Positions 1-9,057 of a stretch of 64,000 bases of DNA are shown here, piece by piece. Position numbers and translations under genes: made by a program. Origin of the DNA: Fagopyrum homotropicum (taxonomy: Eukaryota; Streptophyta; Magnoliopsida; Caryophyllales; Polygonaceae); assembly GCA_033239125.1 (NCBI GenBank), contig BSWB01000001.1:25447501-25511500 (forward strand), given 5' to 3'. The notes under the pieces are model-generated. The model was not told the origin of the DNA, did not search any database, and saw nothing but the letters and a program-made list of their open reading frames with translations. Positions within the stretch are counted from its first letter, which is position 1; each line of letters begins with the position of its first letter.

Positions 1-287
1 GTTGATACTATCACAGTCCTTGAGAGCACTGGATCAATCTGTGTATGCATAATCAATAAACTGTGACTATTGACTAGACGTTTAACAATGTTGAATTTAA
101 AAATGTTAACATTATAGTATTCACATAGAAAGTAATTAGGAAGACAAACATGAAAATGAGCTTGAAGACAAAAGCACAACAAAGAAAGTAATATTTACTT
201 GCATCACTATCCTTTGTGTAGTTGCATTACTCCGGTCACTGCAACTTTCAACGCATAATATTATAAATTTCTTTTGATACATCTTAC

Positions 288-534
288 CTCTCACCAATGA
301 CTCAAATTGCACGAGGTTGGCTCTCCAAGATAGTCAGCATTCTGGTACTTTTAGGAGCATAAACTGGACCTGTAGTGCTTTATTTTTCCGACCAAGAGCA
401 AGAGCAATGAGACCAAGAGTATCGATGACGGTAAGATTTGGACAATATTTATATATTTCTCTGAGAATTATTTCCTTAGATGAGAATTGACAGTGATCAC
501 TCTCCAACCTCTTGTTCTCACCTTCAATGTATGC
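288..534 (-). pseudogene. Captured exon of an ARC5/DRP5B-like dynamin GTPase (broken)
   Basis: The minus strand reads a dynamin-family GTPase exon. It opens AYIEGENKRLE, passes through a SSKEII segment, and reaches the G3-type region as CPNLTVIDTLGL, where the family has CPNLTIIDTPGL. It continues GRKNKALQVQ and, after a scrambled stretch, ESLVR. This order matches the plastid-division dynamin ARC5/DRP5B. A splice acceptor (tttctgtag) precedes it at 535-540 and a donor (GTAAGAT) follows at 281-287, so intron-containing genomic DNA was copied. Two Pro-to-Leu changes and a disrupted segment around 295-345 make it non-functional. No neighbouring dynamin exon is recognisable. Family assignment is from remembered motifs, not an alignment. 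Confidence 0.72.
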
Positions 535-2668
535 CTACAGAAATCCAATCACATATCAAAACATAGTCAGCATTCAACATCCCTTTGCTACCAAATCAAG
601 ACAGATGGTTTCTATCGCAACCTTAAATCATGTAAACATGACAAAATATGCAATTATAGAATGCACTGGTGAAAAAGAGAGCTCCTCCAACAAGACCCAG
701 ATCCTTCACCATTAAATTTTGTTTATAAAAAAGTAAATCATGTGGTTGTTCAAAGAAGCAGGTGCTTTTCAAAGAAGCATGTGGTTTTTAATCAACTCTG
801 AAATATGAATACGATCCCTCTCTCTTATTCCTTTATGAAGTACTTCGTGTGCGAACACAAGGTAATTGAGCTCACAACTTTCTATAAGGCTATAACAAGT
901 TACTCACATTTCTAGTTTAAGGTTTCATTTAACAAAACTCGCTCATTTACATAAACATCATAGTATGTTAGATGATTGAATTTCTTTTACCTATTCTGTG
1001 AAGTCAATGTTGTTGACCTGCCTTGTCAATCCATTCACAAGTTGAATATTCCTAGCATGAATTACAACAATAACTAATAAGAGTAAGATGAGATAACAAG
1101 AATAACTTCTTCTCTGCTACAACAGAAAAAGAAACAAAGCAACTAGTTCTCTACTCACAAGGTTTCGGATTTGAAGGACAGAAAAATATTGGTACATATT
1201 ATAGAACATAACAAATAAAGATAAAGATGCAAACAGCCACTAAAATCAACGGAACAAAAATGGATAAGAACAAGCATCAAACATATCATTGGAAATGGAA
1301 ACGACACAACGAACTCTCCACGTAACCGTCATCTAGGGATGTTATCCTCGCTCGACAACGAAATGAGATAGGAGGTTCAAGATGGGTCTGCATAGGGTTT
1401 AGGCAAACAGCAGGAGGGAAAGGAACAAACCAAAGTGTATAAACAACTATTAGAACAACACAATCATGAATTACGAGCTTAAGAGAGACAACATAGCAAC
1501 TTGGTTCAGCAAACTAACAACATATGAATTGAAATAGGGAATGAATTGTCTCTCTTTGTTGAATAGAAGAAGGCTTCTCAAAACCTATTAATGAACAAAT
1601 AAGTGGAATTAGAGAGCAATATAAAATTTGTACACATGTCAATTAGAAGAATGCATTGCAAGCAAAACATAAATCAATAAGAATCATAAACATCAAAAGT
1701 AGGAACTCAACCAACAGCTTTTTAATGGTAAGGAATAAACTATTTCAGAAAAACATGGAATTGACTACTCATTTATTTCAAGCTAACATACATATAAGAT
1801 GTTACTCATATATTTCATGCTAGACTTTTGCAGTCCTAATTTCATCCATCTTTAGACATGATTTTTTTAAATTGAAGAACGACTCAATAACAATACTAAC
1901 ATGATAATACCCTAAAAGGGATTCAAATACTAATAGTAATCAATTAAGTAGATCTCGAAGCAAACTAACTAAGCAGCGAAGACTGGACAAAATTTTAAGA
2001 GTGCATCACAACTTCACCTAATAACTTGAAATGTTGTAGTAAAAGACAAAGGAAAAAGAGGTTCCGAAAACTTGACATCCAGTAGACAACAAATTATTCC
2101 CCATTAGTTCTTCACAAAATGCACTGAGTAGATCAAAATTTTAACCAGTAAACAGAGAAACACCACAAAAATTAAAGCCATGAACGATAATCAGTTAATT
2201 GTAATGAACAAGAGAAACCTCATAAGCTTCAGGAGAGTTGCTACCACATGCAATACTCTTTCTTACCCATTCTCATTGATTTATCAATGCATTCTCTGCA
2301 AAACCAGTGTTGGCACTCCTCTTAATAATGCATGCACAAAGTATAATATGGTTCAAGAAGCTGAATTATTAATCATAATTGTGATGATTAGGGCCAACCA
2401 AAGCAACATCGGGAGGAATGAACCACTGGGTTGGAGATTAGCAATCCAAATCTATGCAATCCATATATATTATACTAATATTCAAGTCATTAGAATTGAA
2501 CATGGATAAGCATCTTAGTAAACTATCAGGCCAAAGCTTTACCAAAGATGTTGCAAACGTGTATGAGAAATCAAGCACAGCAACGTCCCTACTGGGTTGG
2601 AGATTAGGAACTTAAAGAGGGCATTGAGATAAAAACAACCCAATAATTAAAAGCCAAACAAATCTAAC
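535..2668. other. Non-coding interior of the CACTA element
   Basis: About 2.1 kb of AT-rich sequence without a recognisable exon. Open frames here, including a 109-codon frame at 2180-2509 on plus, resemble no known family and have no coding character. The phrase ctgggttggagattag occurs twice (near 2427 and 2593), a short local duplication. On the minus strand this lies between two captured exons and probably represents intron or flanking DNA carried with them. Confidence 0.5.
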
Positions 2669-2945
2669 CTTCCCTGCAACAATCCGGTCACCAACATCAA
2701 TCGTAGGTTACAAAGACAAAGAAGGCATGAATCCAGGCTCGGCAACGAAGCTATGATATGCAAGAGAAATTGTCAAGGCATCAAACACTGTCCTAGCATC
2801 GTCCGAGTCGAAATCCAACCATTATGGAAACAATCGAAATTTAGAACCCTTATTTCTAGCTTGATTATCCTCTCCGTCAACACCATCACCGCTGCTTCCG
2901 CCGCCTCAAATTGAAACCCTAATCTGAACGATACATGCCGCCGAT
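2669..2945 (-). pseudogene. Captured first exon of a plastid type I signal peptidase (Plsp1/TPP-like), broken
   Basis: On the minus strand a Gly/Asp-rich stretch leads into WLDFDSDDARTVFDALTIS, then FVAEPGFMPSLSL, a stop, and PTIDVGDRIVAG. This matches the region around the catalytic serine of plant thylakoid/envelope signal peptidases, where the family has SxYPTxDVGDR-VAEK; the serine codon is present, but the tyrosine codon next to it has become TAA. A second TAA precedes WLDF, in place of the usual Glu or Gln. A splice donor (AAG then GTTAG) closes the exon at 2664-2668. Later catalytic exons with the lysine were not found. The two nonsense codons show it cannot make the enzyme. Confidence 0.72.
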
Positions 2946-3086
2946 CGCAGTCGCCAATCCCTGTCTGGTTGGGATTTTTCCGGGAACACGGAGAGTCGGG
3001 AGATCGATAGATCCATTAGGGCTTCCAATTCGATAGGGTTGTTTCTTTAAAATCTAAACGATGTCGTTCCTATGGAAGATTTTTTT
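2946..3086 (-). other. Leader-like sequence between captured exon and CACTA terminus
   Basis: On the minus strand this stretch reads like a plant 5' leader (aaaccctaa-type sequence, moderate GC) between the CACTA subterminal repeats and the signal peptidase exon. The first ATG gives only a few codons. It could be the leader captured with that gene, or the element's own transcription start region. Confidence 0.35.
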
Positions 3087-3300
3087 ACCACGGTTATTCA
3101 AAAAACCGGGGTCCGAGATAGTTGTATCACCACGGTTAGTTATATAATCGGGGTCCGAAATTTTTATACCCCGGTTATTTCATATAACCGGGGTCCGAAT
3201 TTTTTTAAAAAAAATTAAAATTCAATTGCCCGCGGTTATACTTATAACCGTGGTCCGAAAATACTCTTGATCACGGTTTTTTCAGACCGCTCCAACATAA
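3087..3300 (-). repeat. CACTA subterminal repeats
   Basis: Four to five units of roughly 40-50 bp at about 3087, 3130, 3168, 3228 and 3270. Each has a CGGTTAT arm, a short spacer, its inverse (ATAACCG or similar), then GGTCCGA. Short inverted-core subterminal arrays are the usual transposase-binding region of CACTA elements. The terminus itself follows at 3317-3330. Confidence 0.8.
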
Positions 3301-3330
3301 GCGAGGTTTAGGGGGGTCTTTGTACTAGTG

Positions 3331-3780
3331 AAAGCAGAAAAGATTTGGGGAATTATCATTCTTGTAAATCCGGATCGATGCCTCCATCTGATGAATGACT
3401 GCATGACGGAGACTCCGAGTCCAAGAATGTAGATGGACTTGAATGGCGCTGTCATCAGTTACAGAAGAATCAACAGCAGAAGCCTCCATTCTGAGCGATG
3501 CGTGTACTGTCATATATTCATTTGTAGTAACTATCATGATTTTATCTCGGTTATACACGATCATCGACGCCCATGTATGCAACGCATGCATCCCTCTAGG
3601 CTTTTAAGGAACATATACGCAGGCTCGAGCGTCACCGTGAACGTAAAACTTAGCATATACATCGCTGCTTACCAGAGAGAGACAACAATAGATCTTAGAG
3701 AAGAGAGGGAAAGTAGGGTTTCAACACACTGCAAATTCCAACCAACTGCTTATTTCAAATTTCAACTCAAAAGCATTGCG
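3331..3780 (-). pseudogene. Inverted arm of duplicated gene 5' end, monomer copy 1
   Basis: The minus strand carries an 88-codon frame (3325-3591) containing MIVYNRDKIMIVTTNEYMTV and ending NDNSPNLFCF. It is the same sequence as the minus-strand arms at 37362-37643 and 55959-56240. Upstream on the minus strand a leader with aaaccctactttc leads into the frame. A one-base loss near 3598-3604 relative to the forward arms breaks the original ATG frame, so the open frame begins at a later ATG. I do not recognise the protein. In this copy the CACTA insertion removes the facing arm, so no palindrome is left here. Confidence 0.55.
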
Positions 3781-4515
3781 TGCATGTTGCTATCATGTTT
3801 CCATTTCATATATGCTTATGGCTACAACACATAACTGCTCAAGTCGAACTTTTTGCATTGGAGTCTGCTCACCTGTCAATGTGTTTACAAAAAGTTAGTC
3901 GCCTATTACAATTTGTTCACTAAAACTGATGTTAATTGCTTCGGATCATTTATTAAGATTTTGTGAGATCATTAGATATCTTAGGATATATTGAATTTAA
4001 TTTTTGAAGATTTTAGTAAAAATAAAATAAAAATGTGTGCAAGGAAAAAATAATTATGAGTTAATAAAAAAATATATAATTATTATATAATTAAAAATTA
4101 GCAAATGTACAATGTTGAAGAGTACGATCATCTTTGTTTCAAAACGGTTTAAATTGTAATCAAAGTAGTTATTTACGTTAGGAATCGGTAAATATAAATA
4201 TAATACGTAAAAAAAATTTGATCGTTATCTAGAAAAAATAATAACGTACAAAAATTTTATCGTTATTTGGAATAAAATAATTACGTACAAAAATTGGAAA
4301 GTTTTATAAGGTAAAAATAAATCCTATCAAATCCAAAAAGGTTTTATTGTTATCAAGGAAAACGAAAGTTTTTTTAATTATCAAGAATAAAATAATTAAT
4401 AACGTAAAAAAATTGGAAACAAAGAAAAGTATTATTATGTAAAAAAATTTGATTGCTATCTGGACTAAATGAATAACGTTAAAAGGTTGGAAAATTTAAT
4501 AACATAAAAATAAAT
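3781..4515. other. AT-rich monomer filler, copy 1
   Basis: Non-coding, very AT-rich sequence with repeated phrases such as aataacgtacaaaaattt and tttgatcgttatc. It is shared with 37833-38533 and 56430-57125. The last nine bases (aaaataaat, 4507-4515) are the left target duplication of the MULE that follows. Confidence 0.6.
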
Positions 4516-4759
4516 GGGAGAATTTGGCATACTAGGCTTTTTTGAGTTTTTGTTTAAGAAAGTGTACCCCAAATTTTTTACCACTTTCATTTAATAGTAG
4601 GTAAAAATTATTAACCCTTTTATTTAGAAAGAAAGGAATAAATGATGTTTGTTATTTGTTATATAAGTATAATTTTAATTTTTAATTACTGAATTTGTTT
4701 TCTTTTATTATTTTTTTTTATCTTTTTTTAATTTATTTTTTATTTCTTTTTTATTTTCT

Positions 4760-5057
4760 GGACTGAAATTCTCATACCGGAATTTTTCTCATACCAGAAA
4801 ATTTCATACCAGAAATTTAATACCAGAAATTCTCATACCAGAAATTATTTTCATACCAGAATTTTGTCATAACAGAACTTGTCATACCAGAAATTTTTTT
4901 ACCAGAAAACTCATAACAAAATTTTCTGGTAAGAATTTTACATACCAGAAAATTCTGGTATGAGTTTTCTGGTATGAATTTCATACCAGAAATCCATACT
5001 AGAAATTGTGGTATGAAATTTATACTTAAAAACTCGTACCAGAAAACCCATAACAGA
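4760..5057. repeat. Minisatellite of CATACCAGAAATT-type units
   Basis: About twenty degenerate copies of a roughly 13-18 bp motif (cataccagaaatt, with variants in both orientations such as tctggtatgaa) lie between the MULE left end and the last Ran codons. They keep a minus-strand frame open as a Phe/Tyr/Trp-rich tail of the Ran fragment. Local inversions of the unit give hairpin potential, for example around 4921-4990. Confidence 0.85.
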
Positions 5058-5062
5058 ATTTG

Positions 5063-5685
5063 CTTATAGTTATCATCGTCATCTAGAAGAGGCTGATTCG
5101 CGGCCTGGGCAAGCTCAGCTTCATGCTTAGCCTGTTCCTGCAAGTCGATGTGAACCTCTGGAGGTGCCAAGGCAGGGGACTCAACAAAGTGCAAGTTCTG
5201 ATCACTGAATTGAAATCGAAAAAACATAGTTCAGAAAAACCAGACATCATTATATTGAATGAGAAGCATCAGCAAGGAGGTGAACGCGCTTACCCGGCAA
5301 GCTTCCTGGCAAGGTAGAGGAATGGCTTCTCAAAGTTGTAGTTACTCTTAGCAGAAATCTCATAGTACTGAAGGTTCTTCTTCCTGTGGAAGGTAACCTG
5401 CTTTGCCTTCACCTGCCTGTTCTTCACATCAACCTTGTTTCCACATAGTACAATTGGAATGTTCTCGCAAACTCTGAAAATTTAAAGAGAACAATCAGGA
5501 CCGATCATAGCAGTATACCACCATTAGCAATATACCATCATAGACATAGCAATATACCACCATTAGCAATGAATTAGTTGGAGGGCAAAGAATACCTGCA
5601 GAGGTCACGGTGCCATGTGGGAACGTTCTTGTATGTCAACCGAGCAGTGACATCAAACATGATGATGGCACATTGTCCGTGAATG
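5063..5685 (-). pseudogene. Captured partial Ran GTPase gene (three exons, introns retained)
   Basis: Three minus-strand exons encode the C-terminal two-thirds of Ran, the GTPase of nuclear import/export. Exon 5596-5685 reads [20 protein letters not shown] and on to HRDLC. Exon 5294-5473 carries VLCGNKVDVKNRQVK (the NKxD guanine-specificity motif), the SAK motif and NFEKPFLYLARKLAG. Exon 5063-5204 carries LHFVESPALAPPEV and an acidic LLDDDD tail. All boundaries have GT-AG sites (donors at 5590-5595 and 5288-5293; acceptors after 5685, 5473 and 5204), and phases match the Ran gene. The P-loop and switch I exons are missing. Instead of the usual short tail and stop, the frame runs into the minisatellite. 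The exons are clean but truncated, so this is a captured fragment rather than a working gene. Confidence 0.93.
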
Positions 5686-5689
5686 CTGC

Positions 5690-6189
5690 AGGGTAAATAA
5701 ATGATCCATTGATTAATAAAATTAGACAAGTGATGAGATAATTGAGTAATGAACCAACACCAAATAGTTTATATAACCTTCAAAGAAGGGTCTCCAATTT
5801 TGAACGAGTTATTTAAACTGCAAGCTCCTGTTGGAAGCTAATCACAATTGTACAATCAAGATCATACAGCAGAGCAAAGTGAAGCTGAACTCAAATTACA
5901 TTCTGTATATGTGCAACAAACAACAAATTTACACCTTTGTCTTTCTGTATGATTCCTAAATAGAGTATCAACTGTATCATTAGGTAAACTGATTTACAGA
6001 AAACAAATTGTTAAAACGAAATTCGCATTGTACAACACAAAATTTCTGTATGATTCCTGAATAGAGTATCATCCTTACATAAAATAAGTTCAAAAATATG
6101 GTATAAAATTTCAACAGATTCAATTTGCACAAAATATTTCATTATAGGTTTCAAGAATTTTCTGGTAAGAATTTAAATTATTCACAAAA
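5690..6189. other. Intron-like spacer inside the MULE
   Basis: AT-rich non-coding DNA upstream (minus sense) of the first retained Ran exon. The phrase tttctgtatgattcctgaatagagtatc occurs twice in near-identical form (about 5941 and 6043), a short internal duplication. It is probably Ran intron or flanking DNA picked up together with the exons. Confidence 0.4.
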
Positions 6190-6610
6190 TTCATAAGAGA
6201 TTCTTCTCCCCTACCTCGCCGTCGTCACCCACCGGGAATTGAAACTGCCTTGCTGCCGCCTCGCCTGCCTCGTTGCCAGATCTCTCGTCGCCTTCACCTT
6301 CCTCATTTCTTCTCTGCAACCGCTAGATGTGAGCAGCAACCGCCGGTCCCCTGCGCAACCCTTTCCGTCTCGACCACATGTAGCGCCACCAGGGAGAAGC
6401 GACCTCGAGTCGTTGTCGGAGGCCACAGCCGCCACCATGCCGGAGCGTCTCTCCTCTGCCCCTGCCGCCGCCTGCTTCAATTCCTCCTTCCCCATCTGTT
6501 GATGTCGATTAAGGGTTGGAGTAAGGGAAAGCGACAGGAGGAGGATAGAAGAGAGGGAGGGCTGTGTATTAGGTTTTTGTGAGCGGTAAAAAATATTAGT
6601 GGGGTACATT
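6190..6610 (-). pseudogene. GC-rich captured segment, unrecognised
   Basis: Abruptly GC-rich sequence, unlike its surroundings, with open frames on both strands (minus 6211-6609, 132 codons; plus 6250-6582, 110 codons). Ala/Arg/Ser-rich translations resemble 5' leaders or first exons of plant genes, and I recognise no family. The base composition shift suggests a second captured gene fragment next to the Ran fragment. It could also be the GC-rich leader of the Ran donor. Confidence 0.4.
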
Positions 6611-6683
6611 TGCTAATTGGAAAACTGAAAAAAGCCCACTTAGTACACAATTAAAAAAAATAGCCTAGTTACCTAATTAGCCC

Positions 6684-7253
6684 AAAATAAATCCGAATAA
6701 ATTATAGATTTTGAACGGTGCCCGGAAAGCATTGCAAAGGGAAAATATAATAGATTAATAACGTTAAAAATTCGTAAAACTTAATAACGGAATATTTGAT
6801 TGTTTTCAAGAATAAATTAGTAACGTAACAAAAACTAATTAAAGTAGAATTTGATCGATTATCAAGAATAAATGACAGATTTTGAATGGTACATGGATGA
6901 CGTTAAAAAGTCGGAAACATGAATAAATTAATAAAGTTAACTTGGAACCGTGAATAAATTTATACCGTTAAAGAACTACTATCCACAAACAATTTGATCA
7001 TTGAATATCCGAATAAAATTGGTGAGAGACGGTACTTTGAATACGGCAGATCTAGGAGTGACGAGAGAGAAAGAGTCTCTGGTCAGTACCAGAGTCACCA
7101 GCTTGGACGAGCTTCCTGATCGCAATCGATGCGTGAAAGTTACAACAAAAGAAAAAATTAGTAATTCTATACATCCAAATCCTTTGGGATTACGTATATA
7201 TAAAAATGAGAAGGAAATAATTAGAAGCGTACTATATAAGCTTATTAAATAAA
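6684..7253. other. Monomer filler with an 83-codon frame, copy 1
   Basis: Continuation of the AT-rich monomer after the MULE. An 83-codon plus frame (7001-7252) is kept in copy 2 (41836-42087) with a few substitutions. In copy 3 the same site is cut at 57510 by an LTR element. It resembles no family I know, has no clear promoter, and its retention is expected at 1% divergence, so it is not called as a gene. Confidence 0.4.
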
Positions 7254-8274
7254 GGGAAATTCCGGATGGTACCCTCGTGGTTTGGGGTATTCCGGATTTT
7301 GCCCACCAGTTTTTTCAAGTTCGGATGGTACCCTTAAGTTTATGTTATTTTCCGGATTTTGCCCAAATTCATTATATTTTTTTAAAATTCCATTAAAAAC
7401 CTACAAAAGAAAATAAACTAAAATTAAAAAACAACTTAAAATAGAAATAATAATTTATTTAATTTAAAAATAAATTAAAACAGTAACTTTTATAAAAAAA
7501 TATATATTATATTAATTTAAAGATAAATAAATTAGATAAATTTTAAAAAATTCAAAAATCAGTGTTTTATTTATTTTAAAAATAAATGATTGAATTAGCA
7601 TATTTTTTACAAAATCTAAAAATATAAGTGTTATACTTTATTTAAAAAATAAATAAAATAAGGACTCTTTTAAATAATAAAAAAGGGACTGTTTTAATTT
7701 ATTATTAAAATAAATAAATAATTTTTCTATTTTATTTAGTTCCCAAAAATAAAAGAAAGAAATTAAAGTAATATTAAAAAATAAAAAAAAATTAGAAAAC
7801 TGATTTATTCAATTTAATAATAAATTAAAACAGTGATTTTTAAAATTTTTTTTAAAAAATCCTTATTTTATTTATTTTTGAAATAAAGTATAAAACTTAT
7901 TTTTTTAGATTTTGTTAAAAATGCTAACCCAATTTATTTATTTTTAAAATAAAAGAAAACACTGATTTTTTTTAAATTTTATAAAAATTATCTAACGAAT
8001 TTATTTTTAAATTAATATAATATATATATTTTTTTAAAAAAATTACTGTTTTACTTTATTTTTAAAATAAATAAATTATTCTTTCTATTTTAAGTTATTT
8101 TTTAATTTTAGTTTATTTTCTTTTGTATTTTTTTAATGAAATTTAAAAAAGTGTAATGAATTTGGGCAAAATCCGGAAAACAACATAAACTTGAGGGTAC
8201 CATCCGAACTTGAAAAAACTGGTGGGCAAAATCCGGAATACCCCAAACCACGAGGGTACCATCCGAAATTTCCC
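7254..8274. mobile_element. 1.02-kb foldback element with 9-bp target duplication
   Basis: The insertion is flanked by ttaaataaa (7245-7253 and 8275-8283). Copy 2 has the uninterrupted site near 42083. The two ends are near-perfect inverted copies: GGGAAATTCCGGATGGTACC on the left against GGGAAATTTCGGATGGTACC on the minus strand at the right, with about five mismatches in the outer 130 bp. The inverted relation continues through the AT-rich interior to a centre near 7750, so almost the whole element is two arms. The 9-bp duplication and GGG ends suggest a Mutator-type foldback MITE. It has no coding capacity. Confidence 0.9.
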
Positions 8275-8283
8275 TTAAATAAA

Positions 8284-9057
8284 TAATATATAAATTATTT
8301 TAGCATAAATTTAAATGGGCTGAAATTAAGGAAGGAAGTTGGAGTAATTAGATAATTGTGTTAATAAAAAACTGTCAAATATTGAAAAATCGTTTTTAAA
8401 AAAATGGAAATTGTATAAGGAAGATTCTGCAAATTTTATTATACTTCCTATCAACCGTAAAAGTGAAGTAATTCTTTCTCTTCCTCACATCGAATCCATT
8501 GAAATCATCGAATCCATTGAAATCGTCATCTTCAACATTTCTTCAATAATTGCCGTCGTTGTTCTCTAAATCTCTTTAACTGCTTCTATCGTCTTTTTAA
8601 AGCGTCGGAATCGTTTCCATAATTGCGCCTACGGAGATCAACATCACCCAAAATTCTGTAAATCTTTTCTGTAGTATACGGTTACAAACAAAGATGACAT
8701 TCCTGGTACATAAAAAAACAAAAAAATTAAGGTACAAGAAATACCGTTAATAGATACATAATTATGTCCAACACAATTTAAACATATATGTTCACGTATT
8801 ACATATACATATGTATTAATAATCAACATGTAAAATGTACACAAAACACAATGTTTTAGGTACAACAAATGCACTAGTGAAAGAAATCATATATTTTATG
8901 TACATAATATGTACAAGCGTTTACATATATCATACACACAAAACACCGAATATCATATACAAGAAATATTATATTTATATACATAATATATACAAACGAA
9001 ACATACCGATGCACTAGGGCAAGGTAAACTGAATGCATATTGTACATAAATGACAAT
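8284..9057. other. Monomer non-coding segment, copy 1
   Basis: Shared with 42092-42844. It contains a leader-like pyrimidine-rich stretch (8460-8600) followed by AT-rich sequence with repeated acatat and tgtaca motifs. Compared with copy 2, copy 1 carries a short tandem duplication of tcgaatccattgaaatc near 8490-8525. No gene recognised. Its last five bases (acaat, 9053-9057) are the target duplication of the gypsy element. Confidence 0.5.

Larger units (their letters stand above)
1..3330 (-). mobile_element. CACTA (CMC/EnSpm-type) transposon, right-hand part
   Basis: The right boundary reads TACTAGTG at 3323-3330, so on the minus strand the end begins CACTAGTACAAAGACC, the CACTA superfamily terminus. 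Just inside lie four to five short subterminal repeats (3087-3300), also typical. At 3331 the sequence changes abruptly into the tandem monomer, which in copies 2 and 3 continues leftward without interruption (37383 and 55980), so 3330/3331 is an insertion junction. The predicted 3-bp target duplication is aaa at 3331-3333. The left end lies outside the window, so full length and transposase content are unknown. Two degraded exons of unrelated plastid-protein genes (288-534 and 2669-2945) lie inside, both on the minus strand, which suggests a gene-capturing derivative. No transposase motif was recognised. Confidence 0.8.
4516..6683 (-). mobile_element. Pack-MULE carrying Ran GTPase exons
   Basis: A 2,168-bp insertion absent from copies 2 (41522 region) and 3 (57160 region), where the flanks join directly. 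It is flanked by the 9-bp direct repeat aaaataaat at 4507-4515 and 6684-6692, the Mutator-superfamily signature. Its ends form an imperfect terminal inverted repeat: GGGAGAATTTGGCATACTAG on the left, and GGGCTAATTAGGTAACTAG on the minus strand at the right, both followed by GCT and a T run. Further in, both ends share AxTGTACCCC followed by TTTTTTACC. The interior holds three Ran exons with their introns, a minisatellite, and a GC-rich segment. There is no transposase, so it is non-autonomous. Confidence 0.9.

Noticed and set aside
1..3330. A single minus-strand host gene spanning dynamin-like and signal peptidase exons
   Set aside because: The exons belong to unrelated families, carry stops or motif damage, and sit within a CACTA boundary.
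3433..3834. 133-codon plus frame also found at 37485-37886 and 56082-56483
   Set aside because: Antisense shadow of the minus-strand arm of the inverted duplication; repetition comes from the tandem array.
4760..5057. Short interspersed repeats that look array-like
   Set aside because: Degenerate minisatellite inside a plant MULE; no constant repeat/spacer pattern.
7001..7252. 83-codon frame conserved at 41836-42087 as a possible small gene
   Set aside because: Conservation is expected from the recent tandem duplication; no family, no leader and copy 3 is cut by an LTR.
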